Positions 12,261-21,614 are shown, numbered from the stretch's first letter. The stretch is 64,000 bases of DNA from Sphingomonas sp. PP-CC-1A-547 (GCF_003610375.1 NZ_RAPZ01000011.1:496001-560000); one strand, 5' to 3'. Made by a program: numbers and translations. Notes: generated by a model not told the origin, from the letters alone.

Positions 12261-13898
12261 ATGACTCCGAAGAACGAACTCCTTTTCTGTGGCCTTGGCG
12301 GCTCCGGCGAAATCGGCATGAACGTCAACCTGTACGGCTGCCAGGGCAAGTGGGTGATGGTCGATCTCGGCATCACCTTCGCCGATCCGCAATATCCCGG
12401 CGTCGACGTGATCTTGCCCGACCTGTCCTTCATCGAAGACCGGATCGACGACCTGCTCGGCATCGTCATCACCCACGGCCATGAGGATCATATCGGCTCG
12501 CTGCCGTATCTCGCCGAAGACCTCGGCGTGCCGATCTACGCGACACCGTTCACGATGGGCCTGATCCGCGGCAAGCTCGAGGAAGAGGGCATCGCCAACC
12601 GCGTGAAGCTCAAGATGATCCCGATGGGCGGCAATTTCCAGCTCGGGCCGTTCGGCTTCACCTTCGTCGAGATGTCGCATTCGATCCCCGAGGCGAACGC
12701 GCTGCTGATCGACACGCCTTATGGTCGCGTGTTCCACACCGGCGACTGGAAGCTCGACAAGAACCCGGTGATCGGCAACCCGACCACGCCCGAAGGCTTC
12801 ATGGCGATCGGCGACAAGGGCGTCGACGTGCTGGTCTGCGATTCGACCAACATCTTCAACACCACCGCTTCCGGCAGCGAGAGCACCGTGCGGAAGGGTC
12901 TGTTCGAGGAGGTCAGCAAGGCCAAGGGCCGCGTGATGATCACCAGCTTCGCGTCGAACGCTGCGCGTCTGCACACGTTCGGCGAAGTCGCGAAGGAAAC
13001 CGGGCGCAAGCTGTGTGTCACCGGGCGTTCGCTCGACCGGATCATCAAGGTCGCGCGCGCGACGGGCTATCTGAAGGATTTCCCCGACACGATCAGCCCC
13101 GACGAAGCGATGCGCCTGCCCAAGAACAAGGTGCTGATCATCGCCACCGGCGGCCAGGGCGAGGAGCGCGCGGCGCTCGCACGTGTCGCCAATGGCCAGC
13201 ACACGATCACGCTCGACGCCGACGACACGGTGATCTTCTCGTCGAAGCAGATCCCGGGCAACGAGGTCCAGATCGGTCGCATCCAGAACACGCTGGCGGC
13301 CAAGGGCATCCGCATGATCACCGAGCGCCAGGCACACGTCCATGTCTCGGGTCACCCGGGTCAGCCGGAACTCGCGCAGATGTACGACTGGCTGCGGCCC
13401 GAGGTGCTGGTGCCGACACACGGCGAGATGCGCCACATGATGGAGCATGCGCGCTTCGGTCTCGAGCAGGGCATTCCGCGCGCAATCGTGCAGAGCAACG
13501 GCGACATCATCCGCCTCGCGCCCAAGGGCCCGGCGAAAATCGGCAATGCGACGGTCGGGCGTCTGGTGCTCGACGGCGACGTGATCCTCCCGGCGGACGG
13601 CGCGACGCTGAGCGAGCGGCGCAAGCTGGCGATTAATGGCCAGATTTCGGTTGGTGTCGCGCTCGGCAAGGACGGCCGGATGGTCGGCCAGCCGCAAGTC
13701 CGCGTGCAGGGTGTGCCGGTCGAGGAAGACCGTGCGGCGTTTATCGCCGATGCGGTCCAGGCGGCCGCGGACACGGTACGCGGCGGCAAGCGCGAGAGTG
13801 AGAAGATGCGCGAGCAGATCCGTCTCGCGGTGCGCAAGGTCGCCAAGCGCTGGACCGGCAAGCAGCCGATCGTTGACGTGCTGCTGATCGAGGGCTGA
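12261..13898 (+). CDS. rnj: Ribonuclease J family protein
   Basis: This is a metallo-beta-lactamase/beta-CASP ribonuclease, with endonuclease and 5'-3' exonuclease activity known in the family, acting in RNA maturation and decay. The zinc motif THGHEDHIGSLPYL (HxHxDH) is present. Further ligands and beta-CASP motifs are seen in FVEMSHSIPEANALLI, FHTGDWKLDKNPV, ATGGQGEERAALAR and HVSGHPGQPELAQM. The C-terminal RNase J domain follows. At 545 residues the length matches alphaproteobacterial RNase J. It follows coaX and precedes the DUF1467 gene by four bases. Confidence 0.93.
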   Translation: MTPKNELLFCGLGGSGEIGMNVNLYGCQGKWVMVDLGITFADPQYPGVDVILPDLSFIEDRIDDLLGIVITHGHEDHIGSLPYLAEDLGVPIYATPFTMGLIRGKLEEEGIANRVKLKMIPMGGNFQLGPFGFTFVEMSHSIPEANALLIDTPYGRVFHTGDWKLDKNPVIGNPTTPEGFMAIGDKGVDVLVCDSTNIFNTTASGSESTVRKGLFEEVSKAKGRVMITSFASNAARLHTFGEVAKETGRKLCVTGRSLDRIIKVARATGYLKDFPDTISPDEAMRLPKNKVLIIATGGQGEERAALARVANGQHTITLDADDTVIFSSKQIPGNEVQIGRIQNTLAAKGIRMITERQAHVHVSGHPGQPELAQMYDWLRPEVLVPTHGEMRHMMEHARFGLEQGIPRAIVQSNGDIIRLAPKGPAKIGNATVGRLVLDGDVILPADGATLSERRKLAINGQISVGVALGKDGRMVGQPQVRVQGVPVEEDRAAFIADAVQAAADTVRGGKRESEKMREQIRLAVRKVAKRWTGKQPIVDVLLIEG

Positions 13899-13902
13899 GT
13901 CG

Positions 13903-14184
13903 ATGCGCTGGACCTCGGCACTCGCGATCTATGTCCTGTTCTGGTCGTTCTCGGTGTTCCTGGTCCTGCCATTCGGCGTGAAGACGACGCGTGAGGTCGG
14001 GGGCGAACACGTCCCCGGCCAGGCCGAAAGCGCGCCGCATGAGTTTCGGTCGGGGCGGACGGCGTGGCGGGTGACCGTGGTGGCGACGGTGTTGTTCGTG
14101 CTGTTCCAGCTGAATTATTCTTACGGGTGGATTACGCCGCAGAGCGTCGACCTGTTCGATCGTGGCAACATGGTCACGCGCTGA
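13903..14184 (+). CDS. DUF1467 family membrane protein
   Basis: This 93-residue protein has two hydrophobic helices, near residues 7-26 and 55-75. A conserved loop between them contains FGVKTTREVGGEHVPGQAESAP. This matches the DUF1467 family, which is widespread in alphaproteobacteria and has no assigned function. It starts four bases after rnj and looks like the last gene of the nuo-birA-coaX-rnj transcript. A palindromic repeat begins 16 bases after its stop and may act as the transcript end. Confidence 0.85.
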   Translation: MRWTSALAIYVLFWSFSVFLVLPFGVKTTREVGGEHVPGQAESAPHEFRSGRTAWRVTVVATVLFVLFQLNYSYGWITPQSVDLFDRGNMVTR

Positions 14185-14200
14185 GGGGCGACCCCACGAT

Positions 14201-14318
14201 CCTCCCCCGCAAGGGGGAGGTGGCTGGTTCTTGCCAGACGGAGGGGGAGGAAGGGGTAACCTCTGTTCCGTGTCCCCCCTCCGTCACCTTCGGTGCCACC
14301 TCCCCCTAGCGGGGGAGG
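14201..14318. repeat. Palindromic intergenic repeat, GGGGGAGG type
   Basis: Outer arms CCTCCCCCGCAAGGGGGAGG and CCTCCCCCTAGCGGGGGAGG are each self-complementary. They flank an inner inverted pair built on CCAGACGGAGGGGGAGG and CCCCCTCCGTCACC. A second copy of the same design is at 63299-63420. It sits between convergent genes (DUF1467 and the SDR), so it may also end transcription. Confidence 0.85.
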
Positions 14319-14333
14319 ATTACGATGTTGCCG

Positions 14334-15113
14334 TTACCCCGGCGACGCGGCTGAGCCAGCCAACAACCCGCCATCGATATTGATCTCGGTCCCCGTAATA
14401 TACGTCGCCTCGCCCGACGCGAGCATCACCGCCACCGCGGCGACCTCCTCCGGCATCCCGAACCGCTTCAACGGCGTATCGGCCACCAGCGCCGCCATCC
14501 GCGCCTCGCGGTCCGGTCCGTCCCCGAGCATAGGCTCCCAGATTGGTGTCAGGATCGCTGCCGGGTGCACCGAGTTACAGCGGATCTTCCACCCCTGCTG
14601 CGCGCAATACAGCGCCACCGTCTTGCTATGATTGCGGATCGCCGCCTTCGACGAGGCATAGGCCGCGGCGAGGGGAATGCCGACCAGCCCCGACCGCGAC
14701 GAGATGTTGATGATCGACCCCGTGCCCGCTGCTTTCATCGCACCGATTGCATAGCGACAGCCGAGGAACGTGCCATCGAGATTGACCGCATGGACCGCGC
14801 GCCAGTCCGACAAGGTCGCGTGCTCGGGATCATGCGCGACCATGCCGTGCTCGAAACCCGTTACGCCAGCATTGTTGACGACCACATCGGCCGCCGGAAC
14901 GACCGCCGCCAGGCGCTGCCAATCCGCCTCTTCGCGGACGTCGAGCTTTTCGAACCGGCAACCGATGGCCATCGCAGTCTCGGCGCCGGTGGTTTCGTCG
15001 ACGTCGGTGAGGATGACGATGGCGCCTTCGATATGGAAGCGCTCGGCGATCGCGCGGCCGATGCCACGTGCTGCGCCGGTGACGACGCAAATCTTGGTGT
15101 TCAGTCTGGGCAT
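14334..15113 (-). CDS. SDR family NAD(P)-dependent oxidoreductase
   Basis: This is a classical short-chain dehydrogenase of 259 residues. The cofactor motif TGAARGIG is near the N-terminus, an aspartate follows beta-2 (LTDVDE, favouring NAD), and NNAG and the catalytic Ser (NISSRSG), Tyr and Lys (YASSK) are all in place. The ending [15 protein letters not shown] is typical. The closest general resemblance is to cyclopentanol/hydroxysteroid-type dehydrogenases, but the substrate cannot be read from sequence. It stands alone, between a repeat and the convergently placed end of the DUF1467 gene. Confidence 0.85.
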   Translation of the reverse strand: MPRLNTKICVVTGAARGIGRAIAERFHIEGAIVILTDVDETTGAETAMAIGCRFEKLDVREEADWQRLAAVVPAADVVVNNAGVTGFEHGMVAHDPEHATLSDWRAVHAVNLDGTFLGCRYAIGAMKAAGTGSIINISSRSGLVGIPLAAAYASSKAAIRNHSKTVALYCAQQGWKIRCNSVHPAAILTPIWEPMLGDGPDREARMAALVADTPLKRFGMPEEVAAVAVMLASGEATYITGTEINIDGGLLAGSAASPG

Positions 15114-15211
15114 GTAAGCCTGGAATATGAGTCCGGTCGGCGGATTGCTCCGCTGGCGAAGGCCGCTTTAGCGGTGACGCTGGATCATTTCGAATTCCTA
15201 TGCAGCTCGTC

Positions 15212-17497
15212 TCAGCGCAGGCGTTCGATTGCCTGTGCCAGTGCCACGTACAGCTTGCCCATGTCGGACGACAGCAACGTCACCCCGAGCGGCGAGCCGT
15301 CGCGTTGCGTCAGGATCGTGCGGAGCATCGCTTCGAAGTCGTGGATGTAGTGGTTGACCATCTCGCGGAAGGTCTCGTCCTCGTCGTACAGGCCGGCGAT
15401 CTCGCGGACTTCGCTGGCGTCCAGAATACGGACCGCGCGACGCGTGAAGACACCACGGTCGCCTTTCAGGTACGCTCCCCAGGCACTGTCGGAGATTTCG
15501 GGTGCGATCGCCTTGGTGATGTCGATCGAGGCGGAATTGAGCGATTCGATCAGCAGCGAAACGCGGCGCGCGAAGGTGTCCTGGTCGGCGTCCTCGCGCT
15601 CGGTGCGGGCTTCCTGGATCCGCGTCTCGACGATCGCGGTCTGGTCGACGATCGCCTGGACTTCGCGCGCGAGGCGTTCGGTCGCGCCTGTGGCGGCGTC
15701 GACCGCGGCGCCGGTGGCGTCGGTGAGCGCCTTGACCTGGCGTTCCACGGTGTCGTTGGTCGCGCGGCGCATCGCGTCGGCGCTGGCGGCTTCGAGTGCG
15801 GCTGCGGCTTCGGGAATGACCTTCGACAGCGTCTCGCGCGCCTTGTCGGCGGCGACCGCGGCGGTCTCGCGCACGCGGTGGAGCGCCTCGATCAACTGCG
15901 GCGCGGCGTCTTCGGCGAAATGCTGCGTCCGGCCGATCGCCTCATCGACCATGTGACCGAGCGCATCGGCCTTCGCTCGGCCGGTGTTGAGCGTGTTGAG
16001 CAGGTCGGTCGACAGCGTGTCGAGCACATGGCGTTGTTCGCCGATCACCCCGGCGATCGCCTCGATCGCGTCGTGTGTACTCTCTGCGGCGGTGACGAGC
16101 GCGAGTAGCTCGGGGCGCGCCGAAACGACGATGCTCTTGCTGGCGAGTACCTGCGTATCGAGACGGCCGAGCGCGGCTGGCATCGTTTCGTCGATTTCGC
16201 GCGCCGCAGAGTCGAGGGCGACGAGCAGTGTTTCGGTCGTCGCGATCGTCCGGTGCGCCATGTCGTCGCCGGCCCGCAGCGCTTCGGTCATCGCGTCGGC
16301 GGAGCCGCCTAGCGCGCTGATCGATGCGGCGAGGTCCTGCGTGCGCTCGGTGCCGTGGCGATGGAGCAGTTCGATCCGCGATTCGACTTCGCCGAGTCCG
16401 GTGTGGAGATCGTCAACGATCCGGTCGCCGGCGCTGCGTTGTAGATCGAGGCGGATCGCGACGCGTTCGATCGCGTCCTCCACGCTGGCGATCCGCTTGG
16501 CGAGCGCTTCGGCGCTGTCGCGGGCGGCGCTGTCGAGTGCGGCCTGGTTCGCGCCGACCATCGCCAGCATCGCGTCACCCTGCGCGGCGATGCCGCGGCG
16601 TGACAGGTCTACTGCGTCTGCGGTGCGGTTGAGCAGCGCGTCGACAGCTGCGGACATGCCGTCGGTGACCGATTCGAGATGCGCGCCGGCGGTCTGGCTG
16701 GTCGCTTCCATGCGGACAATGTGCGCGGCGAGCCGCTGTGCGGCGCCGCTGGCCATCGCGTCGGCATCGCGGCCACGTTCGGCCAGCGCGACGATCTGCG
16801 CGTCGAGGGCGGCGGCATGTTCGCTCGCAGACAGCCCGGTGCGTTCGAGACGCTTGGCGACGTCGTCGATATCTGCCTGCGCGCGGGGCAGAGTGGCGAT
16901 CAGGACGCCGAGGCTGGTCTGCGCGCCGGCCGTCGAGGTCGCGAGGTTGCGCGCGTGCGCCGCGGCCTGGTCGATCTCGGAGACCATACCGCGACCGATC
17001 GCCGCGAGCTGTTCGGTCGCGCCGCCGCCCATCGCCATCAACGCGTTCAATTGTTCGGCGAGGTGCTGGCGGTTGGCGTCGATCGTGTTCGACAAGGCGG
17101 CGACGGTGCGTTCGAGGCTGGCGGCCTCGTCGCGCATCGCCTGCGCGGTGATGCCGAACCGGTGCGCCTCGCTACGGCTGGTCCGCATCGCGAGCAGCCA
17201 GACGATACCGATCAGCGCCGGGATAACGCAGAGCGCGGCGATGAACTGGACTAAGGCAACGGGCTCGATGGTCGCGAGCGAACCGCGCGCGAGCCACAGC
17301 ATCCCCGCCAGCCAGACGACCACGACGGCAACCGCGATACCCACGTAAAGGTGTCCGCGGTCGGGCGCAGGCTCTTGATAAACCTCGTCGAAGCCCGTTT
17401 CTGTGACGGTGTCGGACATGTTTTCTATCACCGGATCCATCACGATATCCGCGCGAATGGGATGGGCATTGCCTGCCGACGCGCGAAACCCGATCAT
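15212..17497 (-). CDS. Membrane-anchored coiled-coil protein, possibly TipN-like
   Basis: I chose the ATG at 17497 because GGGGG lies seven bases before it; an ATG at 17557 would add 20 residues. The protein (761 aa) has a short acidic N-terminus and two transmembrane helices (around residues 53-75 and 83-105 of this start). About 550 residues of Ala/Glu/Arg-rich heptads predicted to coil follow, then a globular C-terminal domain (DTFARRVSLLIESLNSASID... GVTLLSSDMGKLYVALAQA). Two N-terminal helices followed by a long coiled coil is the layout of the polarity factor TipN of Caulobacter. That is a resemblance in architecture only. The gene is divergent from the one at 17744. Confidence 0.6.
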   Translation of the reverse strand: MIGFRASAGNAHPIRADIVMDPVIENMSDTVTETGFDEVYQEPAPDRGHLYVGIAVAVVVVWLAGMLWLARGSLATIEPVALVQFIAALCVIPALIGIVWLLAMRTSRSEAHRFGITAQAMRDEAASLERTVAALSNTIDANRQHLAEQLNALMAMGGGATEQLAAIGRGMVSEIDQAAAHARNLATSTAGAQTSLGVLIATLPRAQADIDDVAKRLERTGLSASEHAAALDAQIVALAERGRDADAMASGAAQRLAAHIVRMEATSQTAGAHLESVTDGMSAAVDALLNRTADAVDLSRRGIAAQGDAMLAMVGANQAALDSAARDSAEALAKRIASVEDAIERVAIRLDLQRSAGDRIVDDLHTGLGEVESRIELLHRHGTERTQDLAASISALGGSADAMTEALRAGDDMAHRTIATTETLLVALDSAAREIDETMPAALGRLDTQVLASKSIVVSARPELLALVTAAESTHDAIEAIAGVIGEQRHVLDTLSTDLLNTLNTGRAKADALGHMVDEAIGRTQHFAEDAAPQLIEALHRVRETAAVAADKARETLSKVIPEAAAALEAASADAMRRATNDTVERQVKALTDATGAAVDAATGATERLAREVQAIVDQTAIVETRIQEARTEREDADQDTFARRVSLLIESLNSASIDITKAIAPEISDSAWGAYLKGDRGVFTRRAVRILDASEVREIAGLYDEDETFREMVNHYIHDFEAMLRTILTQRDGSPLGVTLLSSDMGKLYVALAQAIERLR

Positions 17498-17743
17498 TGA
17501 CGAACCCCCGTTCATGAACTGCGGAAGTATCATGAATTGCGGCGGGACAAAACGCATGATGCGATCCTTGCGCGTTCATCCGTCCGGTAAGCAGGGCGGC
17601 ACGGCTTACAATCCGGCGACCATAAGGTTAGGTACCGTACGACGTGCGGTTTCGTGCCTGTAACGCCGAACCGAGCCTTGGCGCAGGGCGGTTCGGCCGA
17701 ACGCGGGCTTTGCAGGACGGCGCGTACCGCCTAACAGCCTGCG

Positions 17744-18925
17744 ATGCTTGCCGGCCTATTATTTGCAATTCATGATGCCGACGATCGCCCCGATCGTCTT
17801 GCTGCGACCTTGCCCTTCAGCGGTGTGACGCTGATCGAGTATCAGGCGCGGTTGCTGATCGCCGCCGGCGTTTCGCAGATCATCATCGTCGTCGCGCGCA
17901 TGACACCCGAATTGCTCGGGGCGATCAACCGCATCGGACGACGCGGCGTGAGCGTCGATACGGTACGATCCGCGATGGAAGCTGGCGAGAAACTTCACCC
18001 GCTGGCACCGGTGCTCATGCTCGGCGACGGGCTCGTCACCACCGACGCGATCGTCAAGGCGATGGCGGTCGAAGATGGCGACTGCCTGCTCGTCGTCCCC
18101 GAGAGCGACGCAGGGCCGGGGTTCGAGCGTGTCGGCGGGCAAATGGCGTGGGCCGGCGTCGCTCGGCTGAGTTCGAGCCGGATCGCCGAAGTCGCGGGCC
18201 TGCCGCAGGATTACGATCTCCAGTCATCGCTGTTGCGGTTCGCAGTGCAGTCGCGCGCGACGCACGTGCTGCTGCCGACCGACGCGGTGCGCGGTGGGCA
18301 TGGGATCGAGCGTCAGGCGCGGACGCTGGAAGAGCGCGGGCGCGCGGTGCTGATGACGATCGTGTCGGGGCGGCGCGGCTGGTTCGACCGCTTCGTTCTC
18401 GCACCGATCGCGCGGCTCGCATTGCCGCTGCTGGTCGATCGTGGTGCGGCGGGCACGACGGTCGGGGCGGCAGGCGCTGCGCTGGGCGTGGCCGGATTGG
18501 TGACGATCGGCTTCGGGCTGCCGTCGATCGGCCTGGTCCTGTCGCTCGTAGGATGCATAGCCTTGGCGCTCGGCTCGGTGCTCAGCGGACTTCGCGACGA
18601 TGCGCCGATGGCCCGTGGGCAGACCTTCGCGATCGGCGGCGTGGCTGCGGCATCGATCCTGGTCTTCGCGTTTTTCGTCAGTGGCTATGCAGGGAACAAC
18701 ACCGCATTGGCGATCGGTACCGCGCTCGTCGCGATCGGCGCGCTAGCGGAACGCGCCATACTCGAGCGCGAACGGCAGATGTGGTGGGGAAGTCCGGCGG
18801 CCTATCTGTTGATCGTCGCGCTGTTCGCGATCCTGGGGTTCCCGGTGTTCGGGCTCGGCTTGACCGCGGTGTATGCGACCGCGACGCTGGCGGTCGTCAT
18901 CGAACGACTTCGCCGAACGCCTTAG
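17744..18925 (+). CDS. Nucleotidyltransferase-like domain fused to a membrane domain
   Basis: I do not recognise a named family. Residues 1 to about 190 look like a sugar-phosphate/inositol-phosphate nucleotidyltransferase fold (ATLPFSGVTLIEYQARLLIAAGV then QIIIVVARM), but the usual GxGTRL and Lys of that fold are absent. Residues from about 225 to the end hold six or so hydrophobic helices. This order recalls CDP-alcohol phosphatidyltransferase fusions such as inositol-phosphate cytidylyltransferase/DIPP synthase, yet the DGxxAR...D signature is not visible. It may be a degenerate relative in phospholipid metabolism. The DUF2336 gene follows 35 bases downstream. Confidence 0.55.
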   Translation: MLAGLLFAIHDADDRPDRLAATLPFSGVTLIEYQARLLIAAGVSQIIIVVARMTPELLGAINRIGRRGVSVDTVRSAMEAGEKLHPLAPVLMLGDGLVTTDAIVKAMAVEDGDCLLVVPESDAGPGFERVGGQMAWAGVARLSSSRIAEVAGLPQDYDLQSSLLRFAVQSRATHVLLPTDAVRGGHGIERQARTLEERGRAVLMTIVSGRRGWFDRFVLAPIARLALPLLVDRGAAGTTVGAAGAALGVAGLVTIGFGLPSIGLVLSLVGCIALALGSVLSGLRDDAPMARGQTFAIGGVAAASILVFAFFVSGYAGNNTALAIGTALVAIGALAERAILERERQMWWGSPAAYLLIVALFAILGFPVFGLGLTAVYATATLAVVIERLRRTP

Positions 18926-18960
18926 GCGGACCTTAACGTCCGGAGGCTAAGCACGGGATC

Positions 18961-20058
18961 ATGTCGGTCGATCCAGACCCAGTGCGTGACGTCGTGTCGC
19001 CCTATGATCCCGTTGCGCGAGCGGAGGATGCACGCCTGCGCGCGGACGCGCGGCTGACCGGAACGATCGCGGATTTCTTTCTCGACGCCGACGCACGGCT
19101 CGACGACCGAACGCGGCTGATGCTCGCGCAAGTGCTCGGCGCGATCGTCGGGGCGATCGAATGGGACATCCGCCGACATGCCGCGCGACTGCTGGCGGGT
19201 GGCGGCGCGACGCAGGCCGGCGAGGCGATGTTGAAGGCCGGGGCGGGCGGCGTTCTCGATCGTCTTACGCGGGCGGGATTGCTTCGCGACGAAGAATTGA
19301 TGGACGAACTGATCGCGCGCGTACGCCATGACCTGATCGCCGCGTCGTTGCCGGTGGAGGTCGCGGAACCCGACGAAGCGAGCTTGCTGGTACGGCTGAC
19401 CGGGGTGCCGGACAGCGTGGTGGCATCGGCGGCGTCTGCATTGCTGGCAGCGGAAAGCCGGCGGCGGGTGGCGAACGAGCAGGGATCGGTCGGCGGCAGC
19501 GAGTTGCCCGCCGAACTGCATCATCGGCTCGTCTGGTGGGTGGCGGCGGCCGTGCGCGATGGCTTGAAGTCCGTCACGCGCGAGAGCGACCGGGCGATCA
19601 CCGATGCGGCACAGCGCAGTCTCGCGGCACATGACGAAGGCGAGCGGCCCGATGCGGTGGCGACGCGGCTCGCCGGTGCGCTCGATGCGCGACCGAATGA
19701 ATTGCCCGCGGTACTGGTCGAATCGATTGGCGACCGGCGGCTGTCCTTGTTCGTCGCGGTGCTGGCGCATGCAATCGGCATCGCGTTCGATCAGGCGCGG
19801 GCGATCACGCTCGATCCGGAGGGCGATCGGTTGTGGCTCGCATTGCGCGCGATCGATCTCGACCGGCCGACAATCGCACGGATCGGGCTGGCGCTGTCGG
19901 AGGCGGATCCGCGACGGGATATCGAGGCGTTTGCGGATGCGCTCGACGCGATCGTGTCGGTCAGGGTCGAGGATGCGCGTGCGTCGCTTGCACCGTTGGC
20001 ACTGAACCGCGATTTTCGGATAGCGTTGCGCGCGCTGGCGCGTACGGATCGGCTATGA
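18961..20058 (+). CDS. DUF2336 domain-containing protein
   Basis: This soluble protein of 365 residues is rich in Ala, Arg, Asp and Leu. It is made of repeated helical pairs (ADFFLDADARLDDRTRLMLA, then EWDIRRHAARLLAGG), which fits the DUF2336 family of HEAT-like alphaproteobacterial proteins. No catalytic motif or signal peptide is seen. Its TGA overlaps the ATG of the histidine-kinase-like gene (ATGA), so the two are very probably co-translated and may act together. Function of the domain is unknown to me. Confidence 0.75.
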   Translation: MSVDPDPVRDVVSPYDPVARAEDARLRADARLTGTIADFFLDADARLDDRTRLMLAQVLGAIVGAIEWDIRRHAARLLAGGGATQAGEAMLKAGAGGVLDRLTRAGLLRDEELMDELIARVRHDLIAASLPVEVAEPDEASLLVRLTGVPDSVVASAASALLAAESRRRVANEQGSVGGSELPAELHHRLVWWVAAAVRDGLKSVTRESDRAITDAAQRSLAAHDEGERPDAVATRLAGALDARPNELPAVLVESIGDRRLSLFVAVLAHAIGIAFDQARAITLDPEGDRLWLALRAIDLDRPTIARIGLALSEADPRRDIEAFADALDAIVSVRVEDARASLAPLALNRDFRIALRALARTDRL

Positions 20059-21449
20059 GCGTGTTCGACCCTTCGATCGAAAGTCCGATTGCGCACGCGA
20101 TCGTCGCGCCCGACGGCTCGCTGTCGTTTGCGGACCCGGCGCTGGTTGCGCTCAACCAGCGGGCGGGCGGGATGCGCGGTGCGCCACTCGCGGTGCCGCA
20201 GCTTGCGACGATCGCACGGCTCGCGCGTCGGCTGGGGATCGTCGTGTCGCGCGGCGTGGTCGTCGCGGACGACGAAACGGATGTAGACCTTTGGGTACGG
20301 GCTCAGCCGGATGGTGAGAACGTGCGGCTGACGGTGAGCGGCTGGCGCGAGATCGCGGCGTGGCGGCCGGCGCGACCGTCGCCGGATACGCAGGACGATT
20401 TCCACGGCAGCGACACGGATTGGCGGTGGGAGACGGATTCCGCGCTGCGGCTGACGTTCGTCACGCTCGATGCAGGGCCTAAGCACGGGTTCGACGCCTT
20501 CGCGCTGCTCGGCCAACCGCTGACGGCGATGTTCTCGCTGGATACCGGTGTGGATGGGGCTTTGCCGATCCTCGATTCTCTTGCCCGGCGACGCCCGATG
20601 ACGGCGCAACCGGCACGGCTGCGGAGTTCCGGACGCGCGGTGACGTTGACGGCCAATGTTCGACACGATGCGGCGGGCGACTTTGCGGGGTTCGTTGGCG
20701 CTGCACGCATGGTAGTCGAAGACGCGCCACCCCCTGCTGCCTCGCCCGAGACACTGTCGCCGACCTTTACGAGCGGACTCGACAAGGCATTGCGGGTTCC
20801 GCTCGCGCGTATCGTCGCCAATGCCGACAGCATCAATGCGCAGGCGGATGGTCCGGTGCAGGGCGATTATGCGGATTACGCCGCGGATATCGCCAGTGCC
20901 GGACGGCATCTGCTCGAACTGGTCGATGACCTCGTCGATCTCCAGGCCGTCGAGCGGCCCGATTTTTCACTCGTGCCCGAGCCGATCGACCTTGCCGATG
21001 TAGCGCGACGGGCGGCCGGGCTGTTGTCGGTGCGCGCGGCGAACGCAGGCGTCACGATCACGCGCCCGGCGGTGGACGTGCGTGTTCCGGCGCTCGGCGA
21101 TTTCCGTCGCGTGTTGCAGGTGCTGGTCAACCTCGTCGGCAATGCGGTGCGCTACTCGCCACGCGGTGCGCAGGTGATCGTCACCGTGACGCGGACGCAG
21201 ACCCACGCGGTCGTCGTGGTGGCGGACAAGGGCAAGGGCGTCGCACCCGAGGATCAGATCCGGATTTTCGAGAAGTTCGAACGGGTCGATCCGTCGGAAG
21301 CCGGCGGCAACGGGCTCGGCCTGTATATCGCACGGCGTCTCGCGCGGGCGATGCAGGGGGATCTCACGGTCGAGAGCGCACCCGGCGAAGGCGCGCGCTT
21401 CGTCCTGACGTTACCGGTGGATCCGGCGCGCAACCAGGATCAGCGCTAA
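20055..21449 (+). CDS. Histidine-kinase-like protein lacking the H-box histidine
   Basis: This 464-residue cytoplasmic protein has no membrane segment. A PAS-like region is at about 122-220 (DWRWETDSALRLTFV...), a dimerisation helix pair at about 240-300, and a HATPase domain at 310-455 with N-box NLVGNAVRYSP, G1 DKGKG, F-box IFEKFERV and G2 GGNGLGLYIARRL. In the dimerisation domain the SHELRTPL motif reads DKALRVPL, putting Lys244 where the phospho-accepting His should be. ATP binding looks intact, so it may be a pseudokinase or scaffold in the manner of DivL (which has Tyr there). The ATG at 20055 overlaps the DUF2336 stop and decides the start. Confidence 0.85.
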   Translation: MSVFDPSIESPIAHAIVAPDGSLSFADPALVALNQRAGGMRGAPLAVPQLATIARLARRLGIVVSRGVVVADDETDVDLWVRAQPDGENVRLTVSGWREIAAWRPARPSPDTQDDFHGSDTDWRWETDSALRLTFVTLDAGPKHGFDAFALLGQPLTAMFSLDTGVDGALPILDSLARRRPMTAQPARLRSSGRAVTLTANVRHDAAGDFAGFVGAARMVVEDAPPPAASPETLSPTFTSGLDKALRVPLARIVANADSINAQADGPVQGDYADYAADIASAGRHLLELVDDLVDLQAVERPDFSLVPEPIDLADVARRAAGLLSVRAANAGVTITRPAVDVRVPALGDFRRVLQVLVNLVGNAVRYSPRGAQVIVTVTRTQTHAVVVVADKGKGVAPEDQIRIFEKFERVDPSEAGGNGLGLYIARRLARAMQGDLTVESAPGEGARFVLTLPVDPARNQDQR

Positions 21450-21614
21450 ACCGAACGCGGCGAGGAATGCGCCGCGATCCGCCCATGGCCGCTGGTCGAG
21501 CATGAAGCTCGACTGCGGCCAGTGGACGTATCCGAGCCCCTGGCCGATCCAGAGCAGACCCATCAGCGCGCAAAGCACGCCGACGACCATCAGGATCGGC
21601 CGGAGCGTTTTCAT
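21411..21614 (-). CDS. Small two-helix membrane protein
   Basis: This is a 67-residue protein, [20 protein letters not shown] at its start, with hydrophobic helices at about 6-25 and 47-62. Between them lies a conserved-looking loop GYVHWPQSSFMLDQRPWADRG. Its ATG overlaps the gltA stop (TGATG), so it rides on gltA translation. Its last 39 bases overlap the 3' end of the convergent kinase-like gene. Similar small proteins occur widely in proteobacteria without a known role. Confidence 0.7.
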   Translation of the reverse strand: MKTLRPILMVVGVLCALMGLLWIGQGLGYVHWPQSSFMLDQRPWADRGAFLAAFGLALILVARRIHR

